This document shows positions 6,816 through 11,514 of a stretch of DNA of 11,514 nt, in pieces (the stretch's first letter is position 1; the number at the start of each line of letters is the position of its first letter). The DNA comes from Gammaproteobacteria bacterium (GTDB lineage Bacteria; Pseudomonadota; Gammaproteobacteria; Steroidobacterales; Woeseiaceae). The stretch is taken from assembly GCA_030641695.1 (NCBI GenBank), contig DAOWGY010000294.1, positions 1-11,514 of the forward strand, given 5' to 3'. Made by a program: the position numbers and the translations under genes. Under the pieces are notes generated by a model. It did no database searches. It saw only the letters and a list, made by a program, of their open reading frames with translations, and was not told the origin of the DNA.

Positions 6816-7994
6816 CTAGATTCCATTGTACTTGCGATATTCCTCCCAGAGGCGCTCACGCAACTGCTCGTCTTCCTCCGCCAGCGCCGCTTCACGTAAC
6901 TGTCTCGCGATGATGTCATCGTCGACCATCACCGGTATGTCGTCCGGCGTGCGCTCCTGAATTTCCTCTTCGCTCATGCCGACGACGGGCGATTCACGCC
7001 GCTGGTTGGGCTGATTGACTACTGCAACCGAGCCTGCACCGGTTCCGCCAGCCGCCTGTTCACCGAGGCTGATACCTCCGGCGCCGCCGCCCGAGCCACC
7101 GCCACCACCGAAGCCCTCGGTATTGCGGCCGACCGATGCGATCTCGCGCTGTTCTTCGCTCAATACTTCATCAAATCCGCCAATAGATTCTTCGAGTTCC
7201 CGTCCCAGGCGTTCTGCCCGCTCGGCGTCCGACTCACCTGGGAACTGCCCGGCGCTGCCGGCGCCACCAGTGCCGGTACCGTCACCACCACCGCCTGCTG
7301 CGCCGCCTTCACCCGCGCCTTCGCCGCCGCCACCTTCCATACTCGCTTCGGCACCGCCGCCTGCACTTTCAGACTCGGCAGAGTCGCTGGCGCCACCGCC
7401 ACCGCCCAGGCATTCACCGGCCTGACCCATACCACCTACGCCACCGGGCAACTGGCCCGTGTCGCCACATTCACCACTGCCTTCACCGTCCCCATCGCCA
7501 TCTGCGGCACCGTCGCCTCCCTCGCCATCGGCGCCTTCACCGCCACCACCCATGCCGGGGAGTCCTCCAGGCATCGGGAAATCGACCTGTGGAATGCTGG
7601 CAGCCCCGCCGGACTGGCCACCACCACCGGAAGCGCCTCCACTGCTGGACGATCCACCGCCGGATGAACCTCCACCGGACTCACCACCACCCGACGAACC
7701 GCCGCCGGACTCGCCGCCACCGGACTCGCCACCACCCGAGGAGCCACCACCTGACTCACCGCCAGACTCACCACCGGACTCACCACCGGACTCTCCACCG
7801 GACTCTCCACCAGACTCACCGCCGGAAGAACCACCGCCCGGTGGGGGCGGCATACCGCCGGATGGCGGTGGGGGCGCGCCGGGTGGCTGGATAGGAGAGG
7901 ATTGGCAGCCGGCGACAAACAGCGTCGCGGTCATGACGAGCAGGAATGGCCTGAGCCACGTGAAACTCGATTTGGCTGATTGTTTTCGGTTCAT
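6816..7994 (-). CDS. Gly/Ser-rich lipoprotein with ESGG/GGGES tandem repeats
   Basis: A 392-residue protein. The ATG at 7994 is preferred to the one at 8000, because GAGAGG at 8004-8009 is 9 nt from the former and only 3 nt from the latter. A lipoprotein signal peptide ends in LFVAGC, with Cys30 as the lipidated residue. A proline-rich patch (about 36-54) is followed by short repeats at about 55-120: six ESGG units, then GGGES/GGGSS pentads. More glycine-rich, low-complexity sequence follows to about residue 325, broken by a short soluble helix-like segment (about 253-290, ESDAERAERLGRELEESIGG). Two cysteines occur in the glycine-rich part (residues 176 and 185). The last 50 residues are highly charged and helical (DDDIIARQLREAALAEEDEQ, then LRERLWEEYRKYNG), and look like the functional, conserved end. 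It is first in the predicted operon and 27 bp before the next gene. Possible roles are a flexible tether across the envelope or a surface-exposed spacer; no family function is known to me. Confidence 0.85.
   Translation of the reverse strand: MNRKQSAKSSFTWLRPFLLVMTATLFVAGCQSSPIQPPGAPPPPSGGMPPPPGGGSSGGESGGESGGESGGESGGESGGESGGGSSGGGESGGGESGGGSSGGGESGGGSSGGGSSSSGGASGGGGQSGGAASIPQVDFPMPGGLPGMGGGGEGADGEGGDGAADGDGDGEGSGECGDTGQLPGGVGGMGQAGECLGGGGGASDSAESESAGGGAEASMEGGGGEGAGEGGAAGGGGDGTGTGGAGSAGQFPGESDAERAERLGRELEESIGGFDEVLSEEQREIASVGRNTEGFGGGGGSGGGAGGISLGEQAAGGTGAGSVAVVNQPNQRRESPVVGMSEEEIQERTPDDIPVMVDDDIIARQLREAALAEEDEQLRERLWEEYRKYNGI
7648..7752 (-). repeat. Seven imperfect 15-bp coding repeats (GGGES/GGGSS units)
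   Basis: Seven back-to-back 15-bp units on the plus strand, of the type gac-tcg-ccg-cca-ccg, encode Gly-Gly-Gly-(Glu/Ser)-Ser pentads on the minus strand. The units start at 7648, 7663, 7678, 7693, 7708, 7723 and 7738. They differ mainly at third codon positions and at the Glu/Ser codon. They join directly onto the 12-bp array. Confidence 0.75.
7751..7822 (-). repeat. Six near-identical 12-bp coding repeats (ESGG units)
   Basis: Six 12-bp units in phase, consensus cggactcaccac on the plus strand, start at 7751, 7763, 7775, 7787, 7799 and 7811 and encode Glu-Ser-Gly-Gly. Unit-to-unit differences are one to three bases, so this stretch looks younger than the 15-bp array beside it. It is a likely site of copy-number change that would keep the reading frame. 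Confidence 0.8.
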
Positions 7995-8000
7995 TGTCAT

Positions 8001-8282
8001 GCGCCTCTCGGTGGCGAGAATCGAGGCCCGGCTTGTTAGGACAGCGAGCTCCCGAATCGTCCGGTAATCCTAAGTTTGAGCACCAAACGCCTGCCTGAGT
8101 TCCATTGGAATTTCAGGGGCGATCGCGCACCGCAATGCGTTGCCGCACCAGTACGACGATAATACGCAGGCAATGCTCAATCAATAGCGACGTGCCCTGC
8201 CCGCGAGTTAGCGGTGACGCTGTCTCGGTCCGAAAACAAGTATCTGATTTTGTTAAGTATTGCGGCGCATTAGAGTCGTGAA
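8001..8282. other. 282-bp gene-free leader between the PP2C gene and the envelope operon
   Basis: No convincing coding frame lies here. The region holds the likely promoter of the envelope operon and several small palindromes: GTTTG-agcac-CAAAC at 8074-8088, TTCCATTGGAA at 8100-8110, GCGATCGC at 8119-8126 and GCAA-tgcg-TTGC nearby. No stem followed by a T-run was found after the PP2C gene, so some read-through from block 1 into block 2 is possible. A TATTAT element (minus strand, 8159-8164) has no acceptable -35 partner. Confidence 0.6.
8075..8103 (-). promoter_or_regulatory. Candidate sigma-E (RpoE)-type promoter for the envelope operon
   Basis: On the minus strand GGAACTC (8097-8103) is followed after 17 bp by TCAAA (8075-8079). 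The known sigma-E consensus is GGAACTT, about 16 bp, then TCAAA or TCTGA; the match is 6 of 7 and 5 of 5. It would start transcription roughly 68 nt upstream of the first lipoprotein gene. The -35 overlaps the palindrome at 8100-8110 and the -10 overlaps the inverted repeat at 8074-8088. No comparably good sigma-70 pair was seen in this leader. This is a pattern match only. Confidence 0.4.
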
Positions 8283-9131
8283 TCACGGCCGCTCTGGCGC
8301 ACGGCTGCGACGTGGCGGATGTTTGCGAAACACAATTAGTGACAAATCGTCGGGTTTTGACGGGTCGCTCGAGTTAGCCGCTGACATTCTTTGCCGGGCC
8401 AGGTCGACGATAGCAGCAGCGGAGGATTGCAGCGGCCCCTTGCGCACATGCTCGATAATCTCGTCGAGATGCACATTGTCAGTAAGGCCGTCACTTGCAA
8501 GCAGCACCGTGTCCCGAGGACGTAACTCCACGGGCGCACCAACATCGATACTCATGTCGTTCGTGCCAAGGAAATTTGACACCAGGTGCCGCTCTTCATG
8601 ATGCAGTGCTTCACGTTCATCAAGAAACCCCGCCTCGACTGCGAATCCGGTGGGTGAATGTGCCGTCGTCTGCAGTTTGATGCGCCCCCGCTGGCCGACG
8701 ACCATCGCTTCCGAATCGCCGATCTGGTACGAGCGAGCCAGCAGTCCCTCGATCGCAACCACCGTCATTGTCGTGGCTGAGCCGTTGGCCAGGCCCTTGA
8801 CGGCTTCGTTTGCCGCTTCGATACCATTGAGGATCGCGGTGCGCAGTAACATCGTTTCGGCCATCGCAACGGCGAGCGACTCTGCCAGAGACGTTACGGC
8901 GGTCATGGAGGCGCGTTTGCCGGCCGGCAATCCGCCGGCGCCATCCGCCACAACGAATACGGCCGCCTGCGGCCCCCAGGGAATCACGGCTACTGTATCT
9001 TCGTTTTCGGTGTCCTTGTCCGGCGCACGCGATGTATAGGCGACCACGGAACCACCGCCGACCTGCGCGTGTTGCTGATCGGGCTCGATAGCGCCGTCAA
9101 GTACAAGCAAGTCGTCAATGAAATTCGACAA
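8283..9131 (-). CDS. PP2C-family protein Ser/Thr phosphatase
   Basis: A 282-residue cytoplasmic phosphatase if started at the TTG at 9129-9131. The frame stays open to 9512, but that extension overlaps the kinase gene out of frame and has no phosphatase character. A GTG at 9177-9179 is the other candidate and also overlaps the kinase. A partial ribosome binding site (GGGA) lies 7 nt before the TTG. All PP2C metal-binding motifs are present: ENED at 42-45, VADGAGG at 61-67, YQIGDSEA at 135-142, ASDGLTDN at 212-219 and DDLSLI at 261-266. It begins 20 bp after the kinase stop and shares its operon, so it very likely reverses phosphorylation by that kinase and perhaps by the membrane kinase of the next block. 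There is no membrane segment and no signal peptide. The C-terminus is short and basic (RKHPPRRSR). Confidence 0.88.
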   Translation of the reverse strand: MSNFIDDLLVLDGAIEPDQQHAQVGGGSVVAYTSRAPDKDTENEDTVAVIPWGPQAAVFVVADGAGGLPAGKRASMTAVTSLAESLAVAMAETMLLRTAILNGIEAANEAVKGLANGSATTMTVVAIEGLLARSYQIGDSEAMVVGQRGRIKLQTTAHSPTGFAVEAGFLDEREALHHEERHLVSNFLGTNDMSIDVGAPVELRPRDTVLLASDGLTDNVHLDEIIEHVRKGPLQSSAAAIVDLARQRMSAANSSDPSKPDDLSLIVFRKHPPRRSRAPERP

Positions 9132-9151
9132 GATGTGGTCCCGGGTTGCGG

Positions 9152-10438
9152 CTATGCGCGCCGCACCGGCTCCCGGCACCAGGCACAGAAATTCCAGAAT
9201 TCGCGCGCAATTCCCCAATCGCATGCTTTGCAGCAATGACGACTGCCCGGCAATTTCCAGGCGCGCCTGACCTTCATGCGACACCACGGGCAATAGCGCA
9301 TGAACGGCATCAGTTCGCCGCGGCAGCGTTTGTTGCTGCATCGAGCCATGTACCGCTTGTCGGGGTAGCGGCGCGTAGTCTCCTCGACAAAACCGGGTCC
9401 GTAACACCACGGGCAGTAATCCCAGTCGTTCTTGACACCACGCTCGCAGCGCGGGCAGCTCGACGGCATCGTCGACTCCGAACTGCGCGCCGGATTGTCG
9501 AAGCCACACCACGGACAGGCCTGCATGTTCTCCGCAACAGGTCCTTCACAGTGACGGCATTGATGGCGGGTATCGAGCGTTTTCCTGAATTGCCGCTGGA
9601 ATTCGCGCCATTGCAGGCGCCGCCAGGTAGAACCGGCCTTGCGATCACTGCGCGCACGGCTGCGTTTTTGCCGCCTTGCATGGCTTTGCAATTGCTCGAA
9701 TGCGGCCTGCATCTGCACGGCGTCCCGGTAGCGCTTTGCCGGATCCAGTTGAGTCGCCTTTCTCAGCATCTCGATGAGTTCCGGCCGAACTCTCGCGGTC
9801 AGGCGATCGTGGCCCACCATCGGCCATGTAAACGGCCACTCCGGCAACTTGCCGGAGAATAGCCGGTACAGGACGATACCGAGTGAAAAAACATCGGACT
9901 GGAACTTCGGCCGTCCCATTGCCTGCTCCGGTGCAATGTAGTCGATCGTGCCGGAGCCCGAAGCCTTCAGCGTGCGCAGGCTGATCTTGGCGAAACCGAA
10001 ATCGCACAACTTCAGTCGATTGCCGGGGAACAGGATGTAGTTCTCGGGTTTGATGTCGCAATGTATGACCTTGTGCTCATGTGCATGAGCCAACGCGGCA
10101 ATCGCCTGAGCGGCGAGATCGAGCGCCCGGGCCGTCGAAATGCGACGTTCGACGCGATCAGCCAGCGATTCGTCGCCGAGCTCCATTGCAATGACGAAAT
10201 GATCGTCGATGTAGCTCGCGTTCCATACGGAGAGAATGTTCGGGTGTTGCAACTTTGTTGCAACCCGAACTTCGTGAAGAAATTCCTTGTCGCCCGTATG
10301 GTGATCTTCTTTGGGAATCTTGAGCGCAACGCGTCTTTTCTGGATCGTGTCATAGGCGCGATACACATCGGCCAGCGGACCCGACGCTATTCGCCCGAGA
10401 ATTCTGTACTTGCCGATTTTCTGCCGGGCTCTGAGCAA
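9152..10438 (-). CDS. Soluble Ser/Thr protein kinase with four C-terminal zinc-ribbon-like motifs
   Basis: A 428-residue protein. The kinase domain (about residues 11-250) has glycine loop IASGPLADVY at 17-26, K40 in VALK, E56, catalytic loop HCDIKPEN at 126-133 (D128, N133), DFG at 146-148 and APEQ at 169-172. Cysteine replaces the arginine of the usual HRD, so it is a non-RD kinase, a class often less dependent on activation-loop phosphorylation. A basic linker (about 254-290, rich in R and K) leads to four cysteine quartets: C294/C297/C308/C311, C328/C331/C342/C345, C367/C372/C383/C386, and C402 or C403/C406/C418/C421. Most end in CPWC or CAWC, the pattern of zinc ribbons. The TTG start (10436-10438) is supported by GGAGAG 9 nt upstream. 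There is no transmembrane helix. It is the first gene of block 1, ahead of the PP2C gene. Kinases with C-terminal zinc ribbons next to PP2C genes are known from TerY-P triads, but no vWA gene lies here. Confidence 0.92.
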   Translation of the reverse strand: MLRARQKIGKYRILGRIASGPLADVYRAYDTIQKRRVALKIPKEDHHTGDKEFLHEVRVATKLQHPNILSVWNASYIDDHFVIAMELGDESLADRVERRISTARALDLAAQAIAALAHAHEHKVIHCDIKPENYILFPGNRLKLCDFGFAKISLRTLKASGSGTIDYIAPEQAMGRPKFQSDVFSLGIVLYRLFSGKLPEWPFTWPMVGHDRLTARVRPELIEMLRKATQLDPAKRYRDAVQMQAAFEQLQSHARRQKRSRARSDRKAGSTWRRLQWREFQRQFRKTLDTRHQCRHCEGPVAENMQACPWCGFDNPARSSESTMPSSCPRCERGVKNDWDYCPWCYGPGFVEETTRRYPDKRYMARCSNKRCRGELMPFMRYCPWCRMKVRRAWKLPGSRHCCKACDWGIAREFWNFCAWCREPVRRA

Positions 10439-10447
10439 GGCCGGTTA

Positions 10448-10453
10448 CTCTCC
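10448..10453 (-). promoter_or_regulatory. Ribosome binding site supporting the TTG start of the zinc-ribbon kinase
   Basis: On the minus strand GGAGAG lies 9 nt before TTG (10436-10438). No nearby ATG is in frame, and the kinase fold begins a few residues later, so this TTG is the best start. Confidence 0.55.
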
Positions 10454-10491
10454 GTTTTTTAGTTGTTGTCGCAGGCTGGACTTACACCGCA

Positions 10492-10520
10492 ATCATTGGG
10501 CGAGATCGACGCTCAGTCAA
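10492..10520 (-). promoter_or_regulatory. Candidate sigma-70 promoter for the kinase/PP2C operon
   Basis: On the minus strand TTGACT (10515-10520, 5 of 6 to consensus) is followed after 17 bp by AATGAT (10492-10497, 4 of 6). It would start transcription about 47 nt before the kinase start codon. It lies back to back with the dgkA promoter. Confidence 0.45.
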
Positions 10521-10532
10521 GCGCAACCTGAG

Positions 10533-10588
10533 GGCAGCAAACCTCGAGTTAGCAGTTGCTGCCGGTTTCATTACAATGACCGGGCAGC
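10533..10588. repeat. Three GGCAGC/GCTGCC elements at 25-bp steps in the divergent promoter region
   Basis: GGCAGC starts at 10533, its inverse GCTGCC at 10558 and GGCAGC again at 10583, so the steps are exactly 25 bp. The first two form a perfect 8-bp inverted repeat (GGCAGCAA/TTGCTGCC) with a 15-nt loop. The first and third extend to a direct repeat GGGCAGCA. They bracket the -35 and -10 of the dgkA promoter, which suggests an operator, although chance cannot be excluded. Confidence 0.4.
10549..10577 (+). promoter_or_regulatory. Candidate sigma-70 promoter of dgkA
   Basis: TTAGCA (10549-10554, 4 of 6) is followed after 17 bp by TACAAT (10572-10577, 5 of 6). The predicted transcription start is about 20 nt before the TTG start codon at 10604, a normal short leader. 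Confidence 0.5.
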
Positions 10589-10603
10589 ATTAGAGAAGCA
10601 GAA

Positions 10604-10978
10604 TTGAGTAAACCCGGAAACAAAGGTCTGAAGCGGCTGATTCTGGCGATGCGGTATTCAGCGCAGGGTCTCGCGCATGCCTGGAAGCACGAGAGCGCGT
10701 TCCGTCAGGAGCTGACAGCCGCACTGCTGATGACGTTGACCGCACTATGGTTGGGCCGCAGCAGCTACGAGCGCCTGTTACTGATCGCCCCGCTGTTGCT
10801 CGTGCTCATAGTCGAGCTTCTGAATTCGGCGATAGAGACCGCGGTCGACCGCGTTGGCGACGAGCCCCATGAACTGTCAGGACGCGCCAAGGACCTCGGC
10901 TCCGCGGCCGTTTTTGTCAGTCTGATGTTGGTCGTTGCCGTCTGGGCGACGGTCGCCTGGAGTCGTTTTCTGACCTAG
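10604..10978 (+). CDS. dgkA: Diacylglycerol kinase (prokaryotic trimeric DgkA family)
   Basis: A 124-residue integral inner-membrane enzyme that phosphorylates diacylglycerol to phosphatidate with ATP, returning diacylglycerol released by membrane-derived glycan synthesis to phospholipid production. Length and order match the family: an amphipathic N-terminal helix and three transmembrane helices at about 38-52, 57-77 and 99-120. The active-site residues are seen in ESAFRQE (30-36, E30 and E36) and in the signature ELLNSAIETAVDR at 71-83 (E71, N74, E78, D82), followed by AKDLGSAAV at 95-103 with D97. The start is TTG at 10604-10606, preceded by a weak GAGAAG; the residues after it fit a DgkA N-terminus. 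It is the only plus-strand gene. It is divergent from the zinc-ribbon kinase gene and ends 9 bp from the convergent PAP2 gene. Despite the name, it is unrelated to the protein kinases next door. Confidence 0.96.
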   Translation: MSKPGNKGLKRLILAMRYSAQGLAHAWKHESAFRQELTAALLMTLTALWLGRSSYERLLLIAPLLLVLIVELLNSAIETAVDRVGDEPHELSGRAKDLGSAAVFVSLMLVVAVWATVAWSRFLT

Positions 10979-10987
10979 TCTTCCGGC

Positions 10988-11506
10988 CTAGCTCACCAGC
11001 GCAAGGCTTGCAGTCGCAATCACTGCACCGACGCTACCGCCCACGAGCACGTCACTGGGATAGTGCAGCCCCAGGATAATCCGGGATGCGGCGACCAGGG
11101 CAGCGAACGGGGCCATCACGACGAGCATCATCGGCTCATAAGCGCCGTACAGAACCGTCAGACTGATCGCATGCAGCGTGTGGCCGGACGGGAAGCTGTA
11201 GCGGTCGAGAGGCGCCGCGCCGCAGACAATTTCGCCATGTGTCACGTACGGACGTTCGCGAACCAGGCGCTTCTTCAGCACCTTGTAAACGAGAATACCG
11301 GCGCCGGCGGTGGCCAGCGCTTGCAGGAGAAATGGAATGACGTTGTCGCCCTGCCCGGCGGCGCAGATGACACCGAATATGACCCAACCGGGGTAATCGC
11401 CAAGCCGCGACACACCGCTGAAGAAGCGCCTCAGGAGCACAACGCGACTAAGCGCGTTGACTCGCAGACAAAACCTCAGCTCCAGATCGTCCAAATAATC
11501 AACCAT
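10988..11506 (-). CDS. PAP2-superfamily membrane phosphatase
   Basis: A 172-residue membrane protein with the three phosphatase motifs: K78-x6-R85-P86 (KKRLVRERP), P106-S-G-H109 (FPSGHT) and S141-R142-x5-H148-x3-D152 (SRIILGLHYPSD). H109 and H148 are the expected catalytic histidines. Hydrophobic helices lie at about 40-52, 57-75, 111-121, 126-140 and 153-171. Members dephosphorylate undecaprenyl pyrophosphate, phosphatidate, phosphatidylglycerophosphate or lipid A. The substrate cannot be read from sequence. Convergence with dgkA suggests a lipid-phosphate theme, but the two are not co-transcribed. The ATG at 11504-11506 is only 8 bases from the window edge, so its ribosome binding site cannot be checked and a start further upstream is possible. 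Confidence 0.9.
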   Translation of the reverse strand: MVDYLDDLELRFCLRVNALSRVVLLRRFFSGVSRLGDYPGWVIFGVICAAGQGDNVIPFLLQALATAGAGILVYKVLKKRLVRERPYVTHGEIVCGAAPLDRYSFPSGHTLHAISLTVLYGAYEPMMLVVMAPFAALVAASRIILGLHYPSDVLVGGSVGAVIATASLALVS

Positions 11507-11514
11507 TGTCCAAA

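Noticed and set aside
7648..7822. CRISPR-like or intergenic satellite array
   Set aside because: The units are 12 and 15 bp without spacers and code for Gly/Ser/Glu repeats in frame.
7459..8067. Plus-strand proline-rich open frame opposite the repeat lipoprotein
   Set aside because: It is the reverse reading of the Gly/Ser repeats. The minus strand has the lipobox, the ribosome binding site and an operon position.
9132..9512. N-terminal extension of the PP2C gene
   Set aside because: The frame is open, but the region already encodes the zinc ribbons of the kinase in another frame, and PP2C similarity begins only after about 9060. The extension is most likely not translated.
9146..9862. Plus-strand open frame opposite the zinc-ribbon region
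   Set aside because: The minus strand carries four ordered cysteine quartets and kinase motifs; the plus frame shows no family features.
743..10438. Type VI secretion regulatory cluster
   Set aside because: The kinase/phosphatase/FHA theme is similar, but no secretion structural gene is in the window, the FHA-like domain is degenerate, and the zinc-ribbon kinase and PEGA array are not typical of it.
10979..10987. Bidirectional terminator between dgkA and the PAP2 gene
   Set aside because: The gap is only 9 bp and no stem-loop with a T-run was seen across the junction.

Overview
The window is GC-rich and densely coded. Apart from one short gene, everything lies on the minus strand. The gammaproteobacterial-type DgkA, the compact operons and the frequent TTG starts suggest an environmental (perhaps marine) gammaproteobacterium; that placement is inference. 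No RNA gene, CRISPR array, insertion sequence or other mobile element was seen.

Right end (about 10.44-11.51 kb): a plus-strand diacylglycerol kinase gene (dgkA) converges, with a 9-bp gap, on a minus-strand PAP2-family phosphatase gene. Both products are small membrane enzymes acting on lipid phosphates. A 165-bp divergent region separates dgkA from the next block. It carries a recognisable promoter in each direction and three regularly spaced copies of a GGCAGC/GCTGCC element.

Block 1 (minus, 10438 to 8283): a soluble Ser/Thr protein kinase with four C-terminal zinc-ribbon-like cysteine motifs, followed closely by a PP2C-type phosphatase. This is a reversible-phosphorylation writer/eraser pair.

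Block 2 (minus, 7994 to beyond base 1): a tightly packed predicted operon of envelope proteins. In order it encodes (i) a Gly/Ser-rich lipoprotein with ESGG/GGGES tandem repeats, (ii) a probable lipoprotein with a CsgG/LpoB-like N-terminal region, (iii) a membrane-anchored Ser/Thr kinase with an extracytoplasmic TPR-rich and PEGA-like region, (iv) a single-pass protein with a degenerate FHA-like cytoplasmic domain, about five PEGA-like domains and a terminal FGE/SUMF1-fold domain without catalytic cysteines, (v) a tiny acidic exported protein and (vi) the start of a two-helix inner-membrane protein that may belong to the MotA/TolQ/ExbB family. Genes ii/iii and iii/iv overlap by ATGA and TTGA junctions, which implies translational coupling. 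The leader upstream of the first gene contains a sigma-E-like promoter match (GGAACTC-N17-TCAAA), which would fit control by envelope stress.

Taken together, the two blocks look like a phosphorylation-controlled cell-envelope system: cytoplasmic kinase and phosphatase domains on one side, and PEGA/TPR/FGE domains and lipoproteins in the periplasm on the other. I do not recognise the whole as a named system. It parallels, but is not, the kinase/phosphatase/FHA regulatory arm of type VI secretion, and the zinc-ribbon kinase plus PP2C pair resembles part of the TerY-P triad.
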